Below are positions 1-10,015 of a stretch of DNA of 64,000 nt, piece after piece; position 1 is the stretch's first letter; every line of letters starts with the position of its first letter. This DNA comes from Rhodosporidiobolus odoratus (Eukaryota > Basidiomycota > Microbotryomycetes > Sporidiobolales > Sporidiobolaceae), in contig JAOANU010000024.1 of assembly GCA_034387635.1 (NCBI GenBank), positions 179,962 to 243,961 of the forward strand, written 5' to 3'. Made by a program: the position numbers and the translations under genes. The notes beneath the pieces are model-generated. The model worked only from the letters and a program-made list of their open reading frames with translations, ran no database searches and was not told the DNA's origin.

Positions 1-2
1 TC

Positions 3-134
3 CACCGCATCGTTGTCGGCGGATCTTATGCCTCTCCCCGTCACATCGTTCGTCCGACTTTCGTCAACTACTACCAGGCCAACTACCCCTACATGCTCGG
101 GGGCGCGAGGGTAGCATACGACGTCGAAGCTTAG
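3..134 (+). CDS. 3' end of an unidentified protein gene (partial)
   Basis: The frame starting at base 3 is open to a TAG at 132-134 and encodes about 43 residues, including HRIVVGGSYASPRH and ending AYDVEA. Codon choice is strongly G/C-ending, like the neighbouring genes, which supports it being the last exon of a real gene that starts upstream of the window. I do not recognise the family from this short tail. It converges on RAD4, whose stop lies about 230 bp downstream on the other strand. Bases 135-366 hold no gene I can see. Confidence 0.5.
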   Translation, partial: HRIVVGGSYASPRHIVRPTFVNYYQANYPYMLGGARVAYDVEA

Positions 135-366
135 AGGCTTGGAACAAGAGTAGCGACTGCGGGAACAGATGAGGGGGCTTAGCCGGCGGAAAAATGCATC
201 ACATCTTTCCAATTCACCATTTCAGGTTTGTTTGTGTAGCATATTGTGAAGCACCGTCATGAAGCGAAGTGCAAAAAGACATTATTAGCAAGCTCCGCTC
301 GCGCCTTTTCAAGAGATGAGAGAGGCGGAGCAAAGTATGTCTGCGTTGCTCCCTCGTGCCACAACC

Positions 367-3300
367 CTAGTCCGACTCATACTCGAACTCGAAGTCCTCG
401 TCCTTGTCGTCCTCCTGCAGCTCTTCCACTTCTTCGGCTTCCGGGATGAACCCACCGCCTCCGCCATCTGCAGGCTCGACGATGAATCCACCACCTGCCT
501 GTCCATCGTCGTCCACAGGGATGAGCCCCACGCCTTCTCCCGCTGCTCCATCAGGCTCGACGACGAATCCTCCACCTTCACCGCCTGATTCTCCGAAGTT
601 GGGGATGAAGCCGCCGGGTTGTCGTTCGGCTTCTTCCGCTGACGTAAGCGGCGGCTCGAGAGGAGGACTGAGAAGCGCTTCGACTTCTTCCATCTCCGTC
701 TCATCTCCCTCTCCGTCTTCAACTGCCGCATCTTCCCCCTCCACGACGCCTGCCTTAGTAACGTCGACGTCGTCGAACTCGTCAACGTCCTCGTCTTCGT
801 CTGGGTTGTCCAACTTGAGCCTCCCCCTAGCCTTGACCGCGCTAGCTCTGGTAGACCGTCTTCGCGCTTCCCCGGCTCTTTCGTCCTCACGCTGCGTCTC
901 CTCAGCGTCGGGTCGCGCCGATACCTTCAACCGAACCCTCAATGACCTTCCCTCCGATTGCTCCGGGGCTGGTGTCGGACCGGAAAGGGAAGCGGCTTGA
1001 CGAGATGAAGTAGAGCGGGTTGTTATCGGGTTACCAGCACCGGTCGAGGATGCCGAAGCGATACGCTTTCGAGGGGGCTGTCGTGCCGCACCGTCATCAC
1101 GATCATCGGAGAGGGAGGGAGAGGAGAGTGGCGACCCGGACGCCGGACGCTTGGGGGTTGCGCGTTTCCTCGTCGACGTCGTGGATCCCGTAGCTTTCTG
1201 CTTTTCCCCTTTCTTCCCTCCCTTCCCTCCCTTCCCTCCCTTCCCACTCTTCCCGGCACCACTCGCCGAGGTGCCAGTTGCCTTCTTGGCCTCCTTCTTA
1301 GCCTCCTCCGTCGCCTGATCCGGGTCTCCAAACTGATCCAACAACCTCTGCCTAATTCTGAGGCCTTGGACAAGCTTCTTCCAGCGTTTCAGGACTCGGT
1401 CTTGTTGTTTGGCGAATTCCTTTTCTAGGGTGGATTGCTCGAGAGTTAAGATGGCCTGCAGAACGAACGGGAAGGGCGGGCAAACGGTGGGAGAAGGAGA
1501 GAAACGGGAAGCGAGGCATGAAGGGTAGATGAGAGAAGCGTCGTGAGTTAGCGGTGTGAAAAAGGCAGCAACAGAGGGACGATAGCTGCGTACCTCCCGC
1601 AAAGCCTCGGCATTCTCCTCTGCGATGACCACGCCCGCAATGGTGGGCAACGCGCGACGTTGACGGAACTCGAAGCCGGTCTGCAGGAGGTAATCCGGTT
1701 AGACGGGAATCCAGCGAATGGCTGCAGCCGCAGCGAGTTCAGACAAAGCACATAGAGCAATAGTATGCTAGGCAAAAGCATGACTCACGATCGCCTCAGC
1801 GTAGTCCATCTCGAGTTGCTTAGCGCACTTGGCTGCGACTTTGTCTGCAGATGATCGACATCCCAGATTCAGCATTTGACAGGTAACGATAGCGAGAGAG
1901 GACATTGACCGTCTGTTTCGGCTGGGAAACGTACTCGGAAGATGTGCGGCACCGGCGGGTAACATGGAAGGTACGAAAAGGTCGATGTTGCCAAAGTCGT
2001 TCTTGGAAATTTTGCCCTGGGCGTAGAAGAGTTCAGTCGTTGCGCGTCAGCGTACCTGGATGGCAAGTGGGATCAACAATAAGAAGAAAACGCACATCCA
2101 CCACCGGAGGCGCCCTATAGACCTCAGTCTGCGCCTCCTCAAACAACCCCTGTTCCTGCGCCTCTCCCCCCTCCATCTTATTCAACTCTTCCTTCCTCCT
2201 GTTATTGATGGTCACCGCTCTTTGCTTGACCCATTTTCGCGGAATCTCATCTAAACGGACCGATCGACCGATGCGGTACCAATTTTCTTGGGATTTGACG
2301 AGGACGACGTCGGAACGGCGGTAGACTTGGTGGGTGCCTTTGAAGAGGCCGAGAGGTTTCGAAGAGGGTCGGAGGGCTTCATCCCGGTGTAGGTGGGACT
2401 CGAGGACGTAGCTGTGGGAAGAATGGGACGATATCGGTCAAGCAATTCCGACCGGTCTGAGGCGAGTAAGGGGGGAGAGCGTACTTCGGATGACCCTTGA
2501 ACCCGCCAAGGCTGCTCGGGAAAGGTTCGTTCCTCTGGAACTTCCAAAGCTCCTCTTGTTCCTCTTTATCTCGATTCTGCGCAGTGGGTATGCAGCGGTC
2601 AGCGATTACCCTCCCTCAGACATCGATCGCAAGAGAACATCTTCTACGAGGAGGTCTCGAGCCAAATGTGAAGCACATAGTCGCGGTCGGGGTGTCAGGA
2701 AAGACGCGCACCAGCTGATATCCCCGCCCCAAACCTGCAACCAACCCTCCGAACCAATCCTTCCCGTCGTTCTCTTTCCTTGCTTTTGAGCTTGTGGGGA
2801 CGCGTAGCTTTAGCGTGGTATTTGTGAAGGCGTGGGCATATCGTGGGGTAATTTCATGTGCTGAGCCATCTGCGCAAGGGGCAGCCCCGAGAGTTAAGGG
2901 AGGTTTCCGTCAGCTTGCGGAAATGGCGAAAGAACCACACGCGGAACGCGAGATCCATATCGAGGGTGAGGGAGGGAGATCACGAGGACAGACGCACCTT
3001 CCTCAAACCCAACCACATAAGCCAACAAATTCCCCTCTCCTCTCTGTATCCCCTTTGGCTCCATTATTCCTCTACATCTCATTCGTTTGCGAGAGACATC
3101 AACGGTGATCCATTCTTTGTTGTAGCGAGTGTAGGCTTCGATCCAGGTTGAGGGTGGAGTGGCTAGTTGTTCGGTGTCTGTTTTGGTATGTCGAATGCGG
3201 GCGAGCAGGGAGAAGGTGGAGAGGGAGTGGAACGTGCAGGGGAAGGTTGAGGGGAAGAGGGGAAGACGAGAAAGAAAGAGAGTCGGAGGGAGGTATGGCG

Positions 3301-5139
3301 GAACCGAGAAAGGGACGGTGAGAGCGAGAAAGCCAGCGAGAAAGGAAATGTGATCGAGGGGGAACATCAGCATTGATACATGGACATCAGGCAAGCTGGA
3401 CTAACACGTACCAGGACTCGCACTGCGTCGCAGCTCCATCTCCTTCTTCCATCCTGCGACCTTGGCCTTACTACTGACCCCTCTTCTCAACGTCGGCTTC
3501 GGGACCTTGTACTTCAGCTTCCCTTGTCCATCGACGAAAGAGTCGTCTGTATCTGAGGCGGACGCGGATGAGGATAGGAAGATTTCATTTGGCGGAGTTT
3601 TGGTTGTCAAAGGATTGGCTGTGGAGCGGGAAGAGGCGGAGGCGGAGGCGGATGGCTTCGAGGCGGACTTCAACGTCGCCTTCCTCGCGCCATTGGTCTT
3701 TGAAGGTATTGTGCCCTTTTTCGCCGTGCTGTTGCCCTTCTTCCCCTTCACCAGCGCCGCGTCCTCCTCTTCTTCGCTCTCATCCTCGCTCTCTTCCGTT
3801 TTTCCCTTGCCCTTGACCGCCCCCTTCGCCTGCGTCCCCTTCCCTTTTCCCTTCGCCTTCCCCTTCCCCTTTGCCTTACTCCCCCCACTCCCACTCCCAC
3901 TCTTACTCCTCCACTCGACCCCCTGCAAGCTACACACCAGTCTAGCAGGAACATCCACCGCCCTCAGAAGGGCCACAAAGGCCATGGCCATGAGGTCTTG
4001 AGAGCCTCTCATTTGCGCGGCGGCGAGGTAGAGGGTTGGAGGACACTTTGTTGAGGCGGTTGGAGAAGCGGGGGCGAAGGGTTCCCAGGCGGAAGGGCCG
4101 CCGGAGGGGAAGGGGGAGGCGTAGGGGCGGACGAAGGAAGTGGGTGCAGAAGTGGCCCGTTGAGCCGCAAGGGCCCTATTTCGTTTCGCTTCCGACAGTT
4201 GGTTTTCTTCTTCCCATGGCCATTTCTTATAGCCCTCTGTGCCTTCTTCTTGCGCATCTGCTTTCCCCTTGCCCTTCTTCCTTCTCCGTTCGAGCTTCTC
4301 GTACTCTTCTTCCCACGCCTTCAGCTCTTCGTCCACTTCATCAACCTCTCTTCGGCGCAGGTTCTTCTCCGGGAGTTGCTCCCACGCACGGTAGAACCAG
4401 GACACGAGGTCTTGGAGGGCTCTGTCGAAAAGGCGAGAGCGGTCGCGTGGGTTGGGGTAGGCGGTTCGGGTGATGGAGGTGAAGGCGGTAAGGAGAGGCG
4501 AAGGGACTTGAGAGAGGAGGCGAGCCTGTGAAAGCAGCTGCTCAGTATTGTCCACGGAGTCGTGGGAAGCGAAGCCAACCTCGAACGAGGGAAGGAACAA
4601 GAACGCACCTGAAATTCCGGATCGTTACACCATTTATTCCTGACCAATGCCACCCCGAGCAGACTGAGCACATGCACTTTGTGTCTCGACTGTCGGATCA
4701 TGCGCTCTTGCAATGTCTGACCAGGGTTCCTGCGTATCCAGACAGTCAGCCTCTTCCTCTCCGGCACGGGTGAAAAGTGGGGGACGACGTACTTTGCTTT
4801 CCCCTTTCCCTTTCCCTTTCCCTTTGCGCCTCCCTTGCTAATGACGACCTCTATACCGTCCCCTGCGGCGGCTGCCTCTGCAGCAGCTTGAACTGCTTGA
4901 CTCCCATTCGAGCCAGCCGCATCGACGGCATGAGGGATGTCAACTTCGTCCCAAGCTTCTTCATCTTCATCCTCGTCGTCATCGTCGTGGCTGGTAGTGG
5001 TGCAATGTAATGCGAGTGTACCAAAGTCGTAAGATTGCAAGTTTGAGGTTGAGGGATGAGGAGAGATGAGAGGAGAATGGATTTGCGAGGGAGGCGGGTT
5101 GTCGGTGTCGGAAGCTGAGGCGGTAGAGTAGCGTGGCAT
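367..5139 (-). CDS. RAD4: RAD4/XPC DNA damage recognition protein (nucleotide excision repair)
   Basis: Nuclear DNA-damage sensor that opens lesion sites for global-genome nucleotide excision repair, acting with Rad23. Exons on the minus strand give the family's domains in order. An acidic N-terminus is followed by HKVHVLSLLGVALVRNKWCN (about 4,650). The transglutaminase-like core has RGSQDLMAMAFVALLRAVDV (about 3,980). The second core half has TPPSTWIEAYTRYNKEWITV (about 3,150) and LAYVVGFEE. BHD1 has SLGGFKGHPK (about 2,500), BHD2 has KWVKQRAVTINNRRKEEL (about 2,210) and BHD3 has YAEAITGFEF and QRRALPTIAGVV (about 1,650). About ten exons are joined by short GT-AG introns. The C-terminus has repeats of GGGFI(V/P)EP before a TAG at 367-369. 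The only in-frame ATG of the first exon is at 5,139; an upstream exon cannot be excluded. A Lys/Gly-rich insertion (KGKGKGKAKGKGKG, about 3,850) interrupts the transglutaminase-like domain. Confidence 0.93.
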
Positions 5140-5331
5140 ACTTGCCTTGCCCTCTGGCTCTGGAGCAGGGAATAGTTGATCTTGATCGAAAGCAGGAAGT
5201 CGAGGAATGACATCGCCGACTTGAACTGATGACAACTCAGGCAGATCGTTCTCTCTTCTCCCTCCCACGGCTCAGCACCATTTTGTATACAACCGTAACG
5301 AGCATAACCGACGGTCGAAACATGTGCGACC

Positions 5332-6708
5332 ATGCTCGACCGCTTGCCCCTCGAACTGGTTCAAATACATCGTCCAACTCTCCCTCTCCTCCCCCGCGCC
5401 ACCCGTCACCTACCGCACGAGGCAGAATGTACTATTGGCGCTCTGCAGAACGAGTCGAGCGCTCAGGGACGCAGCGCAGCCTCTCTTGTCTGAGGCAGTG
5501 CAGTTGAAGTCGCTGGAAGCCGAGGTGGAATTCCTTGGAAAGGTAGATAACAACAGACTAGGCCTGAGGGTCAGGATGATCTGCCTTGGCGGTTCGGCTT
5601 GGAGCAACGTCCGATTCGACAGCCCCGACAAGAATCTTTTTTTTGAGGGTCGGAGCGCCGTCTTGCCAAACCTCGTCCGGATCCACCTCTTCGAGCAAGT
5701 TGTTGACCTGGCCACACTGGAACCTTTCCTCCGTACGTGCAAGGCAACCTGTCTTTGCGCACCCTCGCTGAGTTCATTTCGGTCTGTAATTCTACAGCGC
5801 TTCGTCTGCAGCAACTCGACTTTGACCGCCTCTTCCGATGTCTGCTTCCCCGCCCTCGAGGAACTATCGTTGATGTGCCACCACATGCCAGCGGGGCTTT
5901 TCTACCGAGCTTCTCTTCCAGCGCTATCTGCTCTGCAGTTCCAACCCCGTGCTTACTTCGACCTTGACGAGTTTGACATCTCCCTCCTTTTACCCAACCT
6001 TACATCCTTCGCCTTATCCTGCAGCGGTCTGGTCTGGCAGGGCGCATTCCAAAGGATGTTCACCATGCCCAGCCGTACACGCATGGCATCCCTCGCGAAG
6101 CCTTAATCGCTTGCCCACACACCTTAATGGACTTTGCATCCTTCGGAATGCTGTTTGTCGATGGCAACCATCGTACATATCTCGCACTCGCTCAACCCGC
6201 TCGTCTGTATCCCTACGCCGCGTGCGGAGATGCGACTGAGGTCGTGTGGCCGGTTGATGACACCCGAACCAGAGTACACACTTTCAAGGACACGATTGGG
6301 CAAGGAGGCGCTCCTCTCCTTTCCACCCTGATCCTCCCATCTACCCTTCGCCCCGGCACAGCGACTCAAGCTGCAACCAAAGCTTCTCTTCCCATCCTCA
6401 AACTCCTCGATACCTGCACGAAGCACGACATCGAAGTCGTCTTCGAGCCAACCCCGCATCCTTGCTACGACAGCCTCATCTCGCCCCATCACTGGCGCAA
6501 GTGCGAAGGCGCTCAAGGAGAAGAAGATGATCGGAAAAGTTCGGACGGAGCGTGCTTGACAAACAGGAGTGATCGCGCTGAGGATGAATACGAAGGTGTG
6601 CATCCAAACATTCTTCCCGTCCTTGCGTCGCCGTGCCAAGACGGTCGCTCTGTGCAGTTACAAGGGGTACTGATGCCTGGAGACACGCTCGAGCTGTACG
6701 ACCGGTGA
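5332..6708 (+). pseudogene. F-box/LRR-type gene, frameshifted
   Basis: The ATG at 5,332 opens with MLDRLPLELVQ, an F-box start, but the continuing F-box sequence (YIVQLSLSSP, then RQNVLLALCRTSRALRDAAQPLL) lies in another frame. The switch needs a 1-bp insertion near 5,364. The second frame runs as an LRR-like region (FPALEELSLMCHHMPAGL, LLPNLTSFALSCSGL) to a stop at 6,106. A third frame (HHAQPYTHGIPREALIACPH, then LPILKLLDTCTKHDIEVVFE) carries the C-terminal part to 6,708. No good splice pairs explain both switches, so I call it a decayed gene. F-box/LRR proteins are substrate adaptors of SCF ubiquitin ligases. It is divergent from RAD4, whose first ATG is 193 bp away. Sequencing error or unseen introns remain possible. 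Confidence 0.6.
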
Positions 6709-7977
6709 ACCGAGGCGGGGCACGCAAACAAACCATCCTTGTTCGATTCTGCTTCATTCTGTTCTCGGTCTCGAGAGAAAGAGAGAGCCTCATTCAGAAA
6801 ACGCGGATCGAAGATGTAGCTTTGTACCCTAGAATGGTATATGGCCCTTCCAACGACAGCCTAGCTACGCAAGCTGCAACTCAACCCTCGCAGATCGAGT
6901 GCTCGGCCAGAACAGGTCATGCTGAAAACCGGGCGGACAACGAAAACGGTAAAAGCGCTTCCAAGTCCACCTCGTACACGTCCGCCGACCACCGCTACAG
7001 CTACAATTTTTCGAGAGCTCCCCGCGGCTATCGCTCAGCTGCGACGCCTCCTCGCCTGTATTGCCAACCCCACCGCGAGACCACTCAGCTTCACACCTTC
7101 CTCCTCAGCCAGGTCAAGCAGTTCTATAACGCCTTTACGCGTAAACGACTCAGTCCACCCCGCGACTAGAAGGCTGGATTGCTCGTACACGATGTCAAGG
7201 CGGAGCATGCAGAGCGAGGGAAGGCTCGTAGGACCCCTAAGCAAGGCTTTGAGGTCGATAATAGGGACAGATGTGTTCTTGCCAAAGACTAGGCGGGTTA
7301 GGTCGGGGAGGTTGCGAAGAGAGGGAGGGAGGGAAGGGTCGAAGGTGTTTGGGCCGAATTCGAGGGAAGAGAGGTTCGTAAAGGATGATAGGTCACGGGA
7401 GGTGAGATCGGCTCCGCGAGGAATGATAGAGACTGACGAGAGGGAGAGGGCTGTGAGAGAGCTGGGACGGGCAACGGCCTTGAGGCACGAAGGTAGAGGT
7501 GAGGCAAATTGGGGAGAAGAGTCGTTGAGGATGAGAGTGTCGACTCGTTGAAAGAGGGATATGAGGTCGGACACAGCTGGGTTGGAGAGATCACCGGTCA
7601 GAGAGAGGTACCAGGATTGCCCCTTCAGCTTAGACCCGTGGAAAGGCTGGCAAGCCTCGAGATCCGGGTTTGGGATCGACGCCTCAACCTCGTACGTCAG
7701 GACGTCGAGGGAGGGGTATCTGCCAAGCTTGCTGAACCGACGCGGGTCGAAAGGGTTGTATGTTGGGCCATCCTGTAACCTGAAGTGCTGTTTGATGCTG
7801 AGCGTTTGCAGGCAAGGAAGGGTATTTCCGTCCGAGCTAGGGCGCAACACGACATCGACCAGGGCTTCTCCTTCGTCCACTAGTACAAGTCGAGACCCGA
7901 GAGGTTCGGCATGGCCTTGAAGAAGTGTCTAAGCGTGTCGGGTTGCGGAACTACGTGATCATGGGGATGGAAAAACA

Positions 7978-7985
7978 TCGGGCCA
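7978..7985. repeat. hAT target site duplication, left copy
   Basis: TCGGGCCA, identical to bases 9,229-9,236 on the other side of the element. Confidence 0.95.
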
Positions 7986-9228
7986 TAGAGAATGCTCACC
8001 GACCCCCGACCCGCCGACAGCTCGGGATTTCGGGGTTTCCGGGGACTGAACCGTCTGTCGGGGGAAAGGTCGGGGAGCGGGCTCCCGAATCCCGAAAAAG
8101 TCGGCGATCGGCCCGACATGTCGGCAAAGTCGGGAAAAAGGTGAAACAAGATTTTCACGCCTCAGGAGAACCAGCGAGAGCAGCAAAGCGCAGAAGAGAA
8201 CAAAGCCATCATTTGCAAGAGACCCAAGAACAGCTACAGAAGTGAGAAAAGACGTCAACCTGAAAAAGAACTAGTTGAGAACAATATCGTCGTCGTCCTC
8301 ATTGGCCACATCTACGTCGCGCTCGCTGGCCAACAGGCTGATCTTAGTCTCATCCTTGGTCCACTTCTTCTCCTTAGAAAGCAGGCGCTCAGGCAAGAGA
8401 TCAGCCTTTGACCAAGCACCGACGGTGAGGGTGGCGGCGACGGTTGAGGGGGAGAGGCGGTGGCGGCGTTCAGAGACATGAAGGCGGCCGAAGGAGAAGG
8501 CCCTCTCAACAGCCACAGAAGAGACTGCAAGGCAGAATGGAAGAGTGAGCTGCAAGCTCAGCGAGGCTGAGGTAAAGTTGGGTAAAGTGAAGTAACGCAC
8601 CGGGGACCGTGAAGTTGTCGAGGGCCATCTCCGTCAATCCACCCCACTCCCTGCCTTGCGCCCTCTCACTCGACCACCAGACGAAGGGGTTGACAGGTTT
8701 GTGGTTGGAGGCAACGACGATGTCGCCGTTGACGAACGAGGCGAGGTAGTCGACCGGAGATGCCGTGGCGGTAGAGGTCGACGCTGCGAGGAAGGCGGCG
8801 AGGGGAGAGCGGGTGGTGACGGCGGAGGTAGAGGGCGGCTGTATATGGGAGGCATGTAAGCAAATGAGCAACACGGAGACATAAAGGAGAAAGGAAAAGG
8901 ATGAGAAACCGAGAAAGGGACGCACCGAATCAGTCCGCGGAGCGGGATGCTTCACTTCGTAGTCCTGCTTGTAGCATTCGAAGCGGGCCTTAGCAAGCTT
9001 GACGGCATCTTGTATCCAGTCCTTGGTCCAGCGCGCTCCATGGCGGAGGTACAAGAGTCGAATGGAAGGGTGGAGGACTGTGCAAGTGAGTAAGGTTCGG
9101 GGAGAAGTCGGGAAACCAGCTCTTCATTTCGGCATCCATGTCGGGGTCGGCGCCCCGATCCCCGAACCGTGTCGGAGACCGGCACCCCGACCCCGAAGAT
9201 CCCCGACTTTTGTCGGATGCATTCTCTA
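7986..9228 (-). mobile_element. hAT transposon, internally deleted, with perfect 8-bp TSD
   Basis: The 1,243-bp element has terminal inverted repeats TAGAGAATGC at both ends and subterminal arrays of CCCCGA/TCGGGG motifs. It is flanked by identical 8-bp copies of TCGGGCCA (7,978-7,985 and 9,229-9,236), the hallmark length for hAT insertion. It contains only the 3' part of a transposase gene; the BED finger and the first catalytic region are missing, so it would need a transposase in trans. It sits inside an F-box gene in the same orientation. A shorter relative lies at 42,886-43,457. Confidence 0.93.
8271..9054 (-). pseudogene. hAT transposase, C-terminal remnant with dimerisation domain
   Basis: On the minus strand three exon pieces read RWTKDWIQDAVKLAKARFEC, then PVDYLASFVNGDIVV with NPFVWWSS and LDNFTVP, then SSVAVERAFSFGRLHVSERR ending DDDDIVLN before a stop at 8,271. 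The pieces are separated by GT-AG introns at about 8,935-8,840 and 8,600-8,527. SS-VERAFS and the following RRHRLS are the hAT C-terminal dimerisation motif. The N-terminal half, with the zinc finger and first catalytic Asp, is absent because the element is internally deleted. No functional protein is expected. Confidence 0.88.
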
Positions 9229-9236
9229 TCGGGCCA
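9229..9236. repeat. hAT target site duplication, right copy
   Basis: TCGGGCCA, identical to bases 7,978-7,985. Confidence 0.95.
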
Positions 9237-9481
9237 AGCTGTAGCTCCCGGATAGCGGTGCCAATCGTCGGAGTGGTCTTGACGAGGGCGACGAGATCGT
9301 GCAGGTCAGGAAGATCGAGAGAATGCCATGCGTCGACTGCGACTGAGCGGAAGGTGACTTGGCGAGCGGGATGCAGGAGGGTGGTGCAGACGCGGCCAAG
9401 GTATGGCCTTTTCTGAGCCGTTTGTACGAGCTCGCAGATGTAGACCAGTAGCTCGAATGGGAGGGACAGGAGGGAAGGCAT

Positions 9482-10015
9482 GCTGGAAGATGGGTCGGGA
9501 AGACTGTGCGGGAAAAGGGTGAGCTACCGGGGCAGAAGCGGGCGAAGGGGACGCTCCCGGTCAGTTCTTACGTACTGTGTGTCTGACGCTACCCTGTGAA
9601 GCGGCTGAAGCGATCTGAGCCTCAGCGAAGTCTGCGGTCGGGAGGAGGTCAAATCGAAGTGGACGGAACGGGGCAGGGCAGGGCAGGGAGTGACGGGTAC
9701 ACGAGGGTGTGTGAGCCTCGTTTGGGGAGTTTGCATGGGTTCAGTCGAGTGTAGGAGCGAATCGACTGTAGCAAAGTGAGTAAATGAGACTCGAGAGCAA
9801 GAGTAAGTAGTTGGCAAACTCGAAACTCTTAACTCTTTCGCTCAACGTCGCCGTCGTGGCTGGGTTGGCAGTGCCAGACTCGTCACTGACTGACAGCAGC
9901 CCCATCGCTGGCGACTACATCGACCACAACACGCGTGAACCCCCTCGGTTTTCCCCCTCTCCTCCTCCGACTCGTTCAACTTGTCCCGACTTTGCAAACA
10001 CTCGGCAAGTAAGCC
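9482..10015. other. Intergenic, no gene seen
   Basis: 534 bp between the disrupted F-box gene (minus) and the DHHC gene (plus), so a bidirectional 5' region. It has a short GGGCA run near 9,670-9,690. I see no conserved coding or RNA feature. Confidence 0.5.

Larger units (their letters stand above)
7035..9481 (-). pseudogene. F-box/LRR-type gene split by a hAT transposon
   Basis: The 5' part starts with ATG at 9,481 (MPSLLSLPFELLVYICELV, an F-box) and runs to IRELQLGP at 9,230, where a hAT element begins. Beyond the element the same frame resumes at 7,978 (MFFHPHDHVVPQPDTLRHFF) and reaches LSGLDLY before a TAG at 7,880. One base out of register the protein continues (LVDEGEALVDVVL through LRR-like text such as LSSLEFGPNTFDPSLPPSL) to a stop at 7,035. 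Element plus one target copy is 1,251 bp, a multiple of three, so excision would restore the frame up to 7,880 but not the downstream frameshift. The gene therefore looks dead by two independent lesions. Family assignment rests on the F-box-like N-terminus and leucine-rich repeats. Confidence 0.7.

Noticed and set aside
404..1000. 198-codon Ser/Pro-rich plus-strand ORF
   Set aside because: Antisense to the RAD4 C-terminal exon.
6633..7169. 178-codon plus-strand ORF
   Set aside because: Overlaps the end of the opposite-strand F-box gene, has no domain and biased composition only.
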